Assembly (NCBI RefSeq): GCF_000235365.1
Contig: NC_016450.1
Coordinates: 992,001 to 1,056,000 of the forward strand
Length of the DNA: 64,000 bases
Direction of reading: 5' to 3'
Source: Eremothecium cymbalariae DBVPG#7215
Lineage: Eukaryota > Ascomycota > Saccharomycetes > Saccharomycetales > Saccharomycetaceae
In this document: one piece after another, positions 8,911 to 19,372 of the stretch
Layout: the number at the start of each line of letters is the position of its first letter
Position numbering within the stretch: the stretch's first letter is position 1
Translations under genes and position numbers: made by a program
Notes under the pieces: model-generated
What the model was told of the DNA's origin: nothing
The model's input: the letters and a program-made list of their open reading frames with translations, nothing else
Databases searched by the model: none

Positions 8911-10773
8911 ATGTTTGCTCCAAGGTATGAACCATCAAAGGTATGCCGTGTAAATGAAGTCCCCAGCAAAGCGGAACAAGTTGTTCCTCGTAAGAGAGCA
9001 TTGGAAGACTATATTGAGAGTGAAAGGGAAACAGAAGGTGATGAGGATGAGGACATGAACGATGCACAAGAAAGTATGGGTGCTGATGAAGACGATGAAC
9101 TAGAAAAGCAGGAAAACGGGATTTCGGAGGATATGTTGTCTGGTGATTCCAATACAGAAGTGACCAGTTCAAGGCACGAATCCGTGTTTTCCAGGTTTCG
9201 AAAAAGCATGGCCAGACAGGTTAAGGATGATATTCATGATAAGTCAGACTCGCTCAGATATGACGATGAGGAATCTGTGCCCGTTCATGAATTAGCTCCG
9301 ATTCCTCAACCGGCTATTGTTCGAGACAAGAACTTTCAGAATGCTAAGAGTGATCACAAGCTAACTGCATGGTCCAATATTTCAAAGATAGTCTACGACA
9401 ATAGTATGGAGAAGCCGTTCAATGCTTACAAGACCCTGCTATCTAGTCGTTTGTTAACTAATATTGAAAGCCAATTTTCACACATAGCATTCCCAGTCCA
9501 AACATGCATGTTGGATGCCATTTTGCCTACATTAACAACGGCATATTCTGTATCAAAAAAAAACTATACTAGAAAAGTTGGTGATATTTTAGTTAATGCT
9601 TCTACTGGTTCAGGGAAAACTTTGGCATATTCAATTCCAATAGTCCATATCCTTTCGAAACGGATTGTAAATAGACTACGTGCAATCATCCTGGTTCCAA
9701 CAAAACTTTTGATTCAGCAGGTATATGAGACAATTCTAACGCTTTCCCAAGGTACTAGTTTAATTATCAATGTATCTAGACTGGATAAGTCTTTAAAGGA
9801 AGAACATTTGAAGTTGCAATCAAAAGAACCTGACATTCTGATTGTAACCCCAGGTAGATTAGTGGATCATCTACACATGTCTACGTTCTCCTTACAAAAC
9901 CTCAAATTTCTGATCTTAGATGAGGCTGACAGACTGCTAAACCAATCATTTCAAAATTGGTGCTCAGAATTAATGACTAAAATAGAAGCCGAGAAGCTTG
10001 ATAAGAACCCGGGAAATATACTCAAGATGATATTCTCAGCAACTTTGACCACCAATACAGAAAAGCTGCATGAATTGATGCTTCACAACCCCAAATTAAT
10101 TACAATGGGTACTGAAAAACTCTATAACATGCCAAAATTACTTCAAGAATTTAACATCCCCATCCCCACAGCGAAGAGTCATAAAAAACCGTTGATCCTC
10201 TTACGCCTTCTCTCTACGTTACAAGCACCTGATCTTAGAGTTTTGGTATTTGTTAAAAGTAATGATGCATCTATTAGACTCTCCTCCCTCTTACAAATTA
10301 TGATCAATCGCCACCTCGGTACAGATTCTATCGAAGTGGCATCTATTAACAACAACAACTCAAAAGCCCTCAATAAAAAATTAATCAGCTCATTTTCCAA
10401 GCCTAATTCCCAACAAAAAACCACAAAGGTTCTCATTTCCACTGATCTAATGTCGAGGGGTATTGACATTATTAATATCACTCACGTCATTAACTATGAT
10501 CTGCCAGTGTCCTCTCAACAATACGTTCACAGGTGTGGCAGAACTGCAAGAGCACACACACACGGTTCTGCACTAAACATCCTCGTAGGCAAGGGCGAAC
10601 TCAACTTCTGGCATGACCAAATCAATACTGATATAAGTAGAGACATTGAAGGTTATAAAATCACACCATTTGATGGTGAAAAATTACTGAATCTAATTAA
10701 AGTAGATGACATGGAAGAAGCCACTTATAAAGACTGTCTCGAAGAGTTAAAACACAACGTCCTAGGCCACTAA
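8911..10773 (+). CDS. DBP6: DBP6, DEAD-box RNA helicase for 60S assembly
   Basis: A 620-residue DEAD-box ATPase orthologous to S. cerevisiae Dbp6 (YNR038W, 629 residues), an essential nucleolar helicase in early pre-60S particles. The N-terminal approximately 110 residues are acidic (runs of Asp/Glu). The helicase core shows motif I ASTGSGKT at 230-237, motif II DEAD at 337-340, motif III SAT at about 376-378, and a C-terminal domain with the STDLMSRGIDI and HRCGRTAR motifs. The first ATG, encoding MFAPRYEPS, agrees with the conserved family start. Promoter PAC and RRPE elements point to co-regulation with other ribosome-biogenesis genes. Confidence 0.95.
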   Translation: MFAPRYEPSKVCRVNEVPSKAEQVVPRKRALEDYIESERETEGDEDEDMNDAQESMGADEDDELEKQENGISEDMLSGDSNTEVTSSRHESVFSRFRKSMARQVKDDIHDKSDSLRYDDEESVPVHELAPIPQPAIVRDKNFQNAKSDHKLTAWSNISKIVYDNSMEKPFNAYKTLLSSRLLTNIESQFSHIAFPVQTCMLDAILPTLTTAYSVSKKNYTRKVGDILVNASTGSGKTLAYSIPIVHILSKRIVNRLRAIILVPTKLLIQQVYETILTLSQGTSLIINVSRLDKSLKEEHLKLQSKEPDILIVTPGRLVDHLHMSTFSLQNLKFLILDEADRLLNQSFQNWCSELMTKIEAEKLDKNPGNILKMIFSATLTTNTEKLHELMLHNPKLITMGTEKLYNMPKLLQEFNIPIPTAKSHKKPLILLRLLSTLQAPDLRVLVFVKSNDASIRLSSLLQIMINRHLGTDSIEVASINNNNSKALNKKLISSFSKPNSQQKTTKVLISTDLMSRGIDIINITHVINYDLPVSSQQYVHRCGRTARAHTHGSALNILVGKGELNFWHDQINTDISRDIEGYKITPFDGEKLLNLIKVDDMEEATYKDCLEELKHNVLGH

Positions 10774-11068
10774 ATAGTTAAACAGATAATCAAGCTACCT
10801 AAATTAAGCACTATCGACAAGCTATATATGCTACACTGCTATATTATACCATTTATTAACTATTAAATATTTTTTTCCGACGGACAGATCGTACGTTTGT
10901 AGTGTAGCTGTCGCTTTTTAAAAATCCAGGCATTTTGGGCCCTGTTGAACCTAAATGATCTTAGTATTGGTAGTATTATGTTTTAACAGAGAAAATACAC
11001 CAGAATAGCTTAGCTAGCGTACTTGAGATTCGATTGGCGGAATTCCTGGGTTGTGAGATACAGTTGTA

Positions 11069-14000
11069 ATGCCACCTAGCAAATATATTTTAACTCCTCC
11101 TGAGGATTTACATCCCTTGGCTGCCAAATCAGCGAACAGTCAAAATGTATACCCTGATTTTGATCCATGGGCGCATAATGAGGTAGAAGACAAGATATTA
11201 TTAAGCTTTGTTGCGAAAGGGCATTACAATAGTGCTAAAGTTAACTTTGAGAGTATATCTGCGAGGTCTTCATTGCAGGAGTCCTTACCCAAGGTAGCTG
11301 ATATGTTAGCGGAGCAGTTTTCCAAGGTTGTGAACCTGAGGGAGCAAACCATTAACAAAGTATCTTCCGTGCCAGATAAGTCTATCGGTGGAAAACCGAG
11401 GTTCACAGATCTAGCGGGTCCTGGATTTAGTCTTCCTAATAGGGTCACTTTGACAGATCAGAGGAAGTCACAGTGGCTTCAGGAATTGAGTTCACCCAAT
11501 GTCTCTTTATTCAAGTTATGTAGATCAATTCCTCATGGGTTTAAGAGGAAGCAGATCCTAGAGCAGTGCTATTTGAGACAAATTCCTTTGCAACGAGCCA
11601 TTTGGTTGATAAAAAGTAGTTATTCAATGGAATGGAAGTCGTTGATGAGCAAATTAAAGCCAGGGCAAATCAATAAAACGATAATAAGCCAGCTGTACAA
11701 CCTCTGGACCAATAATATGGTTAGCATAATGGAAAGATTGGTATTTGAAATGCCTAAATACTACAATGATAATGCCCAACTAAAGGTCTGGAAGTTACGT
11801 GTGTCGTATTACATAAACCTCTTAGGAAACTGCTACAGTATGGGGTTGATGGATAAGGCCGTGTTCAATCATTGGTTAGTTGAATTTGTTGAAAAGGTAG
11901 AGAACTTTGAATTTCTACCTTTGACCCTACATTTATTGAATGTTTTTTGGTGTGGCATTTGCCCTCTAACGAACGACCTTGATTCTTCCAACGATACTTT
12001 TCTTATATCAAAAATAACAAGTGTCTTACTCCAAAAGTATCACATAGTCTCTCAAAGTAAGTCTATGATTAACGATGAAAACTATATCATTAATGATCTG
12101 CAGCGTAATGCAAAGCTGAAGGAAAACATATTATTCAGAATCAAATCGTATATCCTTGATATTTTCCATAATCAATCTTTGGAAGCGTTTATCATGCCCA
12201 ATCAGAATTGGGATACATACAAAAATTGCCTTTATGAAATTATTGCCCTGGAAAAGATAGTGGGTGAACAGTATACTGTTATAAAGAGGAAAATGGAACT
12301 AATTACTTACAGAAATGACTCCCTTAAGTTTAATTCTTTCATTCAATGCCCCAAAGGCTCACCTCTACTCTGTGATAGCGAAAGCAGTATGGATTATAAC
12401 AGCAAATATGATTTACACAGCCTTTTGAATGTTCAATTTCTCGACTATGAAATGACAGCTATCCTTGACAATGTGGCGCCGGGCTATGATTGGAGTTTGT
12501 TTGTTCAACAAAAGTTTACATGCATCAAGCAAGTTAACCAAATGATCTTATGGGCATGTCATCCTTCCAGAAAGGCGCGCTATGATGGTCCTCACTTAGT
12601 TGCAAAACTTCTACTACTGAAAGCTAATTGCCAGGAAAATCCTCAAGAATACAGCAATATTGAAGATAAAATATGGAGCTTGGTATTTCATTTTTCAAAA
12701 CTAAACGAAGCAGATTTAACTAATATTTTAAACTTGACTAGTTTATACGGATTGTTGAATATTTTCATAAGCTACGGTATCATTAAAGTCCCAACTTATA
12801 TCAGAAAACTAATTAGTTCAGGTATCATGTACATCCCTGACTCAAAGGACAAATTCTTCCATTGTGAACTGTTGATAAATCTGAAAATATCTCCATTAAT
12901 GAAAAATCAGTACAATATGGTCTTGAAAAATATTATGGAATACGACCCAACGTACTTTATGCAATTTAGTTATGAAAAACTGCAGCTTCTTTTAGCTGCT
13001 GTTAAGGAGGAAATGCTGCAGGACAATTTCGAAAATTTGTCCTCTTTGCCTACAAGTGTTAAAATTTGGGTATCTGAATGGTACTTAAGTTACGTATGTT
13101 CCTCCTTTGATGGTACATTGAAACAGGTAGATAAAGCTACGGTTATTAAGAATTTCACTATATTTGGAATTCAGTTGAATGAAATATTTCATTTCTATAA
13201 GTGGGTTGAATTTATTGTTTACCATCAATTATTATCTGATATGGACTCTCTTGGTTCCTTGATTGACATCCTTTTGTGTTATGAGAACTTGTTTCCAATA
13301 TTAATCAACGACCAAATTCTCTTTATAAAAACCATTTTACACATATATTCAAAGGAATTACGTTTTAAGGATAAGATTTTGTATGAGTTAATTGAGCTTA
13401 ACCCATTTTGGAAGTTCTTCATGAAAAGCTTCCCATACCTAGTTGAAATAGATTCTGATTTGCAATTACAACTAGGTGAAGTTTACGAGTCTGAAAGAAA
13501 TCGTGTTGAAAGGCTAATGAAGTCAAATTCAGATGTTGTTACGTTATACTGCGACATAAATGATATTAAGGGAGAAAGCAGTAGCAAATTTGGAATTCAT
13601 AATTTCCCAAGCATTTTTCAACAGAACCTTAAGATTTTGTTAAAGTCGGTGGATGAAGATACCGGTGATAAAGCTCGTAAGGGACTTCTCTTACTAATGT
13701 TTGCAAATATAGGGGATTATAACAAATTCATGTCAATATTTTTGAAGAGAAAAGATTTTAGTACTAAGCAATTGATTAAGTTGATTTCATTGAAGTTGCT
13801 AACTTTAGATCTAGTGCACAAAGTAATTGGCGATGAATTTTTGAGTGACATTATCATCCACAAGGAATATAACTACGGTTTATGGTTTGAACTGCACAAA
13901 AAAACATTTATTAAGAAGAACTTTAAACTGGTGGCCTCCTTGTATCAAAATAGTGACGATATCGAAGAGCACAAATTTTTCATTGACCTTTTGGTGGAAT

Positions 14001-15154
14001 ATGGAACTTATTCCAAGTTGCAAGAACAAGTGACAAATATTATTTGCAATTATCTAAAAGAACACAGAAGGGATTATTCTCTAATTGTTGAATTACTCAA
14101 GTATGGTGTTCCTGAGGGATTATTAGAGCCTATAAAATGTGTTAACCCAACAGAATTGTATAGGCAGTTGAACTTTACTAGTGTTTGGATATTTCAAGCG
14201 CTTACAAAGTACTACACCGAAGCACTCCTCAACAATGATTTAAATGATGGACAAACAATGTCAAACTTTGTGTTTGACATTATTGATTTAACACAATATG
14301 ATGTAACCTGCTCCCATGTTTTCGATATGGTTACACAAGTAGATGTAATTGAGAAACTTTTGCAAGTTGTGGAAGCTGATTTTTTTCAAAAATGCCTATC
14401 AGATGAGCCAGACGATGTCCAATTTTTGGCAGTAATGATTGAGACGATTATGAAATTATCCAGAAAAGTGACTCAGGGTAATGGAGGTATTACAATGACC
14501 GAAAAGTCGTTTCAATTGTTGCAACGTTCAATGGTTAAGTTTAGACAAATGGATAAGGAAGCATTGTCTAATGCAGAAATGAAGTTGAATATTTATCTCA
14601 AGATATTCACTGTGCATCAAAAGTTCATCTTTCAAAAAATATGTGATACCCTACGGAACAGCATTAATTCGGATGGGAGTAACTTAGTAACAGCTTTACG
14701 TGAGTTGTTTGAAAACACAGGCTTCAATTTGAAATTAAAACTATTGTTGTACGACATTTTATCTTCTTTGAAGTCTTTTGTAATCTATGAATCAACTAAA
14801 AAGGGCGAGTACACACTAGACCAACGCAAGATTCAAGTACCCGAGGAACTGCATAACTTGCCACCATTTCACATTTCGTCATTTTTAGACGAACATCCAT
14901 CAACTACTATGAATGATTTCAGTTTATTGGGATTAGTTGAGCATCAAGTCCAATCAGAAGGTGAGGAAACCTCCCACTTTTTTATCTATAACAAAGAGAC
15001 GAAAGAATACGAATGTAGTCTATACGTCGAACCTTTCCAATTGCTGATGAACCATCAGAATAGGGAACCAAGCATGAATGGTCATTGTTTTAACGACACT
15101 GCCTTAAGTCTGAGTCTTTTTGACGCCAGATTTGACAAAAAAAACCCTACATAG
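11069..15154 (+). CDS. SRB8: SRB8, Mediator kinase-module subunit Med12
   Basis: A 1361-residue protein matching S. cerevisiae Srb8/Med12 (YCR081W, 1427 residues). The N-terminal MPPSKYILTPPEDLHPL block and the VYPDFDPWAHNEVEDKIL segment (about 25-45) belong to the Med12 N-terminal region that contacts and activates the CDK8-cyclin C pair. The rest is a long helical repeat scaffold without catalytic motifs. Srb8 forms the kinase module with Ssn2, Ssn3 and Ssn8 and mostly represses transcription. SSN3 is also in this window. The start is the first ATG; a 295-bp spacer separates it from DBP6. It converges with ZRG17. Confidence 0.95.
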   Translation: MPPSKYILTPPEDLHPLAAKSANSQNVYPDFDPWAHNEVEDKILLSFVAKGHYNSAKVNFESISARSSLQESLPKVADMLAEQFSKVVNLREQTINKVSSVPDKSIGGKPRFTDLAGPGFSLPNRVTLTDQRKSQWLQELSSPNVSLFKLCRSIPHGFKRKQILEQCYLRQIPLQRAIWLIKSSYSMEWKSLMSKLKPGQINKTIISQLYNLWTNNMVSIMERLVFEMPKYYNDNAQLKVWKLRVSYYINLLGNCYSMGLMDKAVFNHWLVEFVEKVENFEFLPLTLHLLNVFWCGICPLTNDLDSSNDTFLISKITSVLLQKYHIVSQSKSMINDENYIINDLQRNAKLKENILFRIKSYILDIFHNQSLEAFIMPNQNWDTYKNCLYEIIALEKIVGEQYTVIKRKMELITYRNDSLKFNSFIQCPKGSPLLCDSESSMDYNSKYDLHSLLNVQFLDYEMTAILDNVAPGYDWSLFVQQKFTCIKQVNQMILWACHPSRKARYDGPHLVAKLLLLKANCQENPQEYSNIEDKIWSLVFHFSKLNEADLTNILNLTSLYGLLNIFISYGIIKVPTYIRKLISSGIMYIPDSKDKFFHCELLINLKISPLMKNQYNMVLKNIMEYDPTYFMQFSYEKLQLLLAAVKEEMLQDNFENLSSLPTSVKIWVSEWYLSYVCSSFDGTLKQVDKATVIKNFTIFGIQLNEIFHFYKWVEFIVYHQLLSDMDSLGSLIDILLCYENLFPILINDQILFIKTILHIYSKELRFKDKILYELIELNPFWKFFMKSFPYLVEIDSDLQLQLGEVYESERNRVERLMKSNSDVVTLYCDINDIKGESSSKFGIHNFPSIFQQNLKILLKSVDEDTGDKARKGLLLLMFANIGDYNKFMSIFLKRKDFSTKQLIKLISLKLLTLDLVHKVIGDEFLSDIIIHKEYNYGLWFELHKKTFIKKNFKLVASLYQNSDDIEEHKFFIDLLVEYGTYSKLQEQVTNIICNYLKEHRRDYSLIVELLKYGVPEGLLEPIKCVNPTELYRQLNFTSVWIFQALTKYYTEALLNNDLNDGQTMSNFVFDIIDLTQYDVTCSHVFDMVTQVDVIEKLLQVVEADFFQKCLSDEPDDVQFLAVMIETIMKLSRKVTQGNGGITMTEKSFQLLQRSMVKFRQMDKEALSNAEMKLNIYLKIFTVHQKFIFQKICDTLRNSINSDGSNLVTALRELFENTGFNLKLKLLLYDILSSLKSFVIYESTKKGEYTLDQRKIQVPEELHNLPPFHISSFLDEHPSTTMNDFSLLGLVEHQVQSEGEETSHFFIYNKETKEYECSLYVEPFQLLMNHQNREPSMNGHCFNDTALSLSLFDARFDKKNPT

Positions 15155-15325
15155 TCATCAAAATAGACCTTGTTTTTTATAATAATATCAATATGTGTCT
15201 TTAAAAAGGGACTTTTTTCTTTGTTGCTTTGGGCTTCCACTAATAGTTAAGTGAAGTATATCTCAGAATTTATCTTTTTGATTCTGAGAGAATAATGCTA
15301 AATTGGCGCCCTTTGAACATAAAAC

Positions 15326-17074
15326 TCACACCCTTTCTATCTCAATTGTTGTTTCTGCTTTCGAGAATAAAGTTTTAATACAATTGTGGATTGCCAACCG
15401 CAGGTCCAACTCCTCCTCGTTAGAACCTCCATTCATGTTCAGTTTTAAAAGTACTATAAACAAGTCAAAATTAACCTTAGAAATCACTAGATCGGAGTAA
15501 TTGAAACTACAATTTATCTTGAAATGAGGTAATTGTTCAATAAGCTCAATGATCCTTGCCTTGAGAACAGTAGGTTCATAGTTATCACTTAAACGTTGCA
15601 AACCAAGACGAGCACTGGTTGGATGGGGATTTTTAACCGACAAACCAGCTATTTTTTGTTGGTAAGTTGATAATTTGGGCGTACTTGTATCAGATAGTAA
15701 CTGCAACCCTGGCGCCTCTAATGGTGTAGCAGAGAACCCGAGTAACAACACAGTACCCGTCCATGCGACCACATTCAACCCGTATGATATAATTAGCAGC
15801 GCAATAGAAATAGTAGCCACATAGTTACCATAATCTGTGAACTGCAAAGTTATTGGGTAGCATAATAGATAAGAAGTGTAGGCCAGTGTGATGATGGGCG
15901 TCTTAGTTTTGTATCTAATGTCAGTATTGTTCTTCGTATTGAAGGTGGTGCACAACGCTGTAACAGTCAGCAACGTAGAAAAACAGAGCACCAAATACCA
16001 CAGAGGAAGAGAATTGCTCTCGACATGAGTGTGGTGCGAATGGGGGATGCTCTCAACAATATCCGCATGCTGATCATGATTACCGTTCTCGACAAACAGG
16101 ACAATGACTTCTTCAAGAATATGGAAGATCAAATCGAGTCCAACGAAACAGAGGGATACAGCAAATCCAAAAGACAAGAGGACATCAATACGATTGAGCC
16201 CGAATGGATAAGTTATCGTACCCGTGCCCCAGACCTCAAATTGAGACAATATATCAACCACTATGATAGTTAATGAGCCAAGAATGTCATATACGATGAA
16301 ATGAGACAACGTCAAGAAGTTACCCCACTCATGCCTCTGGCCAAGATGGAAGATCACCATACAAAGCACTGCCTGCAGCAACGTAAGTCCTAGTTGTAGG
16401 TGATGTATAGGCCACTTCATGTTCATATGCAAGTCCGATAGATCCGGAATCGGCAATGACTTGGCAATGTTCAGCGGCACCTTGACCTCCGGCTCCTGAA
16501 AGAAATTCATAGATACAGAGGAGTGCTTATAGCGATGACCCCTACGGAACGAAGCTCTAGAACTAGAAGACGTTGGAGGCTGTAACGACGAAGACGAGAA
16601 ATTGAATGGCGCCCCGTCCATTATTAAAGACCCCCGCTGCTGCTGCTGACCCTTCGCAACCCCCTGATCAGGCGACGGCGAGTGCGTCCTCATCACCGGA
16701 GGCAGCTTGGGCTGCGGAATATACTTCCACGCCTGTGCATTATTCAAATTCAACGAGTTCCGCTTGCTACTCCCACTACCCGACCCGGGGGCACCAGGCA
16801 TCCCCACCTCCCAGCTCGTACTATTACTCTCCCCCCCACTCACATCCCCACCAAAAGTAAACCCCTTATTCATCACCAAAGAACTAGATGAATCGTTCGC
16901 CCCACCCAGCGAATACAACGAAACCGCCTGCCGCAACGGACTATTATTACACGGCTCCTCCGCAAGAGGCGGCGTGTCCTCCTCAACAATCCGATTCATC
17001 TTCCTAGGCGGCGTCTGCACCACCTCCTCAACCAACGCCTCCGTCTGTTCCTCTTTATTACTAACTTTCAGCAT
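15326..17074 (-). CDS. ZRG17: ZRG17, cation-diffusion-facilitator zinc transporter subunit
   Basis: A 582-residue membrane protein homologous to S. cerevisiae Zrg17 (YNR039C, 605 residues), a CDF-family protein that pairs with Msc2 to bring zinc into the ER lumen. The first approximately 210 residues are a polar Ser/Gly/Pro-rich cytosolic tail. About six hydrophobic segments follow between residues about 225 and 480. A His-rich stretch with HSHHTHVE and nearby Asp/His residues (about 340-360) is suited to zinc. The C-terminal approximately 100 residues form the cytosolic domain. The frame is open to 17086, but that codon is GTG; the first ATG is at 17074. Zrg17 expression is zinc-regulated in S. 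cerevisiae; I did not identify a Zap1 site. Confidence 0.92.
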   Translation of the reverse strand: MLKVSNKEEQTEALVEEVVQTPPRKMNRIVEEDTPPLAEEPCNNSPLRQAVSLYSLGGANDSSSSLVMNKGFTFGGDVSGGESNSTSWEVGMPGAPGSGSGSSKRNSLNLNNAQAWKYIPQPKLPPVMRTHSPSPDQGVAKGQQQQRGSLIMDGAPFNFSSSSLQPPTSSSSRASFRRGHRYKHSSVSMNFFQEPEVKVPLNIAKSLPIPDLSDLHMNMKWPIHHLQLGLTLLQAVLCMVIFHLGQRHEWGNFLTLSHFIVYDILGSLTIIVVDILSQFEVWGTGTITYPFGLNRIDVLLSFGFAVSLCFVGLDLIFHILEEVIVLFVENGNHDQHADIVESIPHSHHTHVESNSLPLWYLVLCFSTLLTVTALCTTFNTKNNTDIRYKTKTPIITLAYTSYLLCYPITLQFTDYGNYVATISIALLIISYGLNVVAWTGTVLLLGFSATPLEAPGLQLLSDTSTPKLSTYQQKIAGLSVKNPHPTSARLGLQRLSDNYEPTVLKARIIELIEQLPHFKINCSFNYSDLVISKVNFDLFIVLLKLNMNGGSNEEELDLRLAIHNCIKTLFSKAETTIEIERV

Positions 17075-17373
17075 ACGATCCACCACGACTGCACCAATGT
17101 TCTTACTCTCAACCTCGTAGAAACTTTCCTCTAGACCACACCTTTAGCAACACCAAAACTGTCTCTTTGCCTCTTTTTTGTATGAAGACAGTTTGATAAA
17201 CGATGATGCCCTTTTTTTTATACCGCTTCTGAGCATATAGAAAGCAGCCCTCCACTCCAAACTGCTGTCTAATCCACGGACCACTGGCAACACTCTCACT
17301 GGATCTTACGGCTTGGTATACTTACCTCACTGGACGTCCTTCGGCCTAAGTGGCGTTTTATTGCACAACAGGT

Positions 17374-17413
17374 CTGGGTCACGTGACCCAGCACGTGACA
17401 CATGGGTCACGTG
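17374..17413. promoter_or_regulatory. Triple CACGTG (Cbf1/Pho4-type) cluster with 18-bp palindrome
   Basis: Three CACGTG cores occur at 17380-17385, 17392-17397 and 17408-17413. The first is the centre of a perfect 18-bp palindrome at 17374-17391 (CTGGGTCAC plus its complement). Two cores are preceded by GGGT. CACGTG is bound by the bHLH proteins Cbf1, Pho4 and Tye7. The cluster lies about 300 bp upstream of the ZRG17 start and about 790 bp upstream of AHC2. Confidence 0.8.
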
Positions 17414-17724
17414 CCTTTCCCGATCAGGCAACTCCATAATGGGTCGGTGGCAAATGGCATAATCACCACTTTCCGCCAGAGGGGGCGTATAAACTGAATA
17501 AGCTTCTCTGGTACATCTTCGTAAACAGAAGAGGAAAAAATGCAGAAACATCACAACAAATAAACACACATCGGGTGTCTGGTACAACACGGGAAGAGGT
17601 TGAGGAGTTGCTTGTTTGTTTGTATAAGGCAGGTTTGTTGCGGGTATCAAACAGGAGGAGCAAAGAGCAGTAAAGGGCAAAGGTTTTTGAGCAAGAAGAG
17701 AACGAGAACGGTAGAGAGAGTGGC

Positions 17725-17754
17725 GAAGAGCAGAGAAGAGCAGAGAAGAGCAGA
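17725..17754. repeat. Three tandem 10-bp units in the AHC2 upstream region
   Basis: The unit GAAGAGCAGA is repeated three times head to tail inside a wider purine-rich (G/A) stretch. It looks like a young slippage repeat and could be a GAGA-like promoter tract. Confidence 0.85.
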
Positions 17755-18201
17755 GCAGGGTGGGTAATAATTTAGTTATAGTATAAAAACAAGGTTCAGG
17801 GAAGAGAGAGACAGCGAGTGAGAGGGTACTAAAGGGAGACGGATAAAAGAGAGAGTAGAACAGGACGGTAGTTTTAATTGAAAAGTTGGAAGACGCTGTT
17901 TAGAAGACTCTCCTTTCCTTGTCAAGCAAGGGCTTTCTTTTATTTTGGAGTATTTTTTTATTTTTGTAGTAGGTTTATTGGGAGTGTAGGGGAGAAATAC
18001 ACTCGGCGAGAGAGTTTTAAGTGGGACGACCCAGCAGCAGGCAGGGGGGTTCAGAAGGTAGAGGGTTTGTTTTCGTTGGGACTGTTTGGAGCGACAGAGG
18101 CGGGGGATAGGCCAGGGGATATTGGGGAGGATGAGGGAGGTGGGGGCGCTAAGAGAGTTGAGTTGAGGGGCTCGGGGATAGCAGAGGAGCGTTGCAGCGG
18201 G

Positions 18202-18591
18202 ATGGTGCATATGTCGAATGTTCTTCGGATGTCTCTGGAGAGGTTCCAAAAGGAGCCGTTGGAGGAGAACAGGGATTATGTGGTACTGCAGCAGGCTCGG
18301 GACCACGCGGCAGGACAGCTGCCTGACTTGCGGTATCTTTCAAAGCAGATGCAACAGCTTTATCAGCAGTTGGACAAGACAAGGAATTACCAAGAGTTTG
18401 TAGACGTTCTGATGAAGAACAAGCCTTTGTTGCGTGAGATATTTACCTTGGAGAAGATGTCACAGCGAGCTGCCGTTTCCCCGAAGATCAATTGGCGTAA
18501 ATATGGGTTAGACGTGGAGGAGTACCTGATAGAAAACCACAGAGAGGCATTAGGCGAGGATTGTGGCTGGGCGTTCAATGATGATGATTGA
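18202..18591 (+). CDS. AHC2: AHC2, ADA histone acetyltransferase complex subunit
   Basis: A 129-residue protein corresponding to S. cerevisiae Ahc2 (YCR082W, 128 residues) by length, position (between ZRG17/SRB8 and TRX3) and sequence features. Ahc2 is a small ADA-specific subunit that with Ahc1 distinguishes the Gcn5-containing ADA complex from SAGA. The chain is helical and charged, with a QARDHAAGQLPDLRYLSKQMQQLYQQL stretch split over residues about 30-60 and an acidic tail ending in NDDD. The frame is open upstream to 17878 but contains no ATG; 18202 is the first ATG, with a second at 18211 three codons later. Confidence 0.82.
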   Translation: MVHMSNVLRMSLERFQKEPLEENRDYVVLQQARDHAAGQLPDLRYLSKQMQQLYQQLDKTRNYQEFVDVLMKNKPLLREIFTLEKMSQRAAVSPKINWRKYGLDVEEYLIENHREALGEDCGWAFNDDD

Positions 18592-19372
18592 ATTAAAAAC
18601 AACAACAAAAAAAAAGAAGTGTATGGAGATGACCAGAGGTATATATTAATTATTCTGGTTTTGTTATTATTATTTTACTTTTTGCCTTGGCTGGAGGCCA
18701 TTGAAGGTTGTGTTGGGCGGGGGTTTTTTGTTTGGAGGAAAGAGGTATGTGCGATGACGCAATGTAAATAGTCTAATAATAGAGGTTTTATGGTGTTTGA
18801 GAGATGAGGAAATCCGTATACTATCTACCTGCCTGCCTGCTTTCCTACTTCCCCGCTTGTATTGGTTTTTGGTTTTTTGGTGAACCTGTCCGATGTGCCC
18901 TTCTCTGACCTATTGCTATATTGGAAGCTGCAAATATGGGATTTCCAATGTTTTGAAGACGGGATAATAGTGGACCCTGCATATTATTTGACTTGCTTTG
19001 CCGGATTGGAGCGAATACTCGTCTTTACTTTATGCAGCCATGCGAGAAGATAGAGGAAGAGAAAACGGTACTTCTTCGACCTGTGTATAGATTATTAAAA
19101 CCGGAACATGTACCAACTCTTTTTTTCCCTTGGTATGACAGATATATATATATTATCGACCTGGTGTGTATATACGTATATCCACCTGGTTTCTAGCTTG
19201 AGTGTAATGGACATTATGTATGAATGATTTTAAATTCTAAAACTGACATAAAAAAGATGCTTAAAAATTTAACATCCTGGCGAAAAGGGGAACAAACCAC
19301 AGCAGAGAACGCCTACTTCCACCTATTTGGGACCTTAGAAGCTTCACTATATCAGTTTTTGACTCTGCAGTT
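18592..19372. other. Intergenic: AHC2 3' flank and TRX3 promoter
   Basis: A 781-bp gene-free stretch between two plus-strand genes. It holds poly(A)- and T-rich tracts after AHC2 (18598-18617, 18655-18682), a TGTAAATA at 18763-18770 and TA-rich sequence near 19140-19155. Short open frames here have no recognisable content. No RNA gene is seen. Confidence 0.65.

Larger units (their letters stand above)
17075..18201. other. Divergent ZRG17/AHC2 intergenic region
   Basis: An unusually long 1127-bp divergent spacer. It contains the CACGTG cluster (17374-17413) and a 10-bp tandem repeat (17725-17754), both listed separately. The AHC2-proximal 300 bp are G-rich on the plus strand and, unusually, stay open in the AHC2 frame without any ATG. 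No RNA gene is recognised. Confidence 0.7.

Noticed and set aside
17380..17413. Point centromere (CDEI-like TCACGTG sequences)
   Set aside because: No CDEIII-type TTCCGAA element and no AT-rich CDEII next to it; the S. cerevisiae centromeres are not near these genes.
18862..19196. Two short open frames between AHC2 and TRX3
   Set aside because: Composition is like spacer DNA, with no recognisable domain or conserved start; more likely chance frames.
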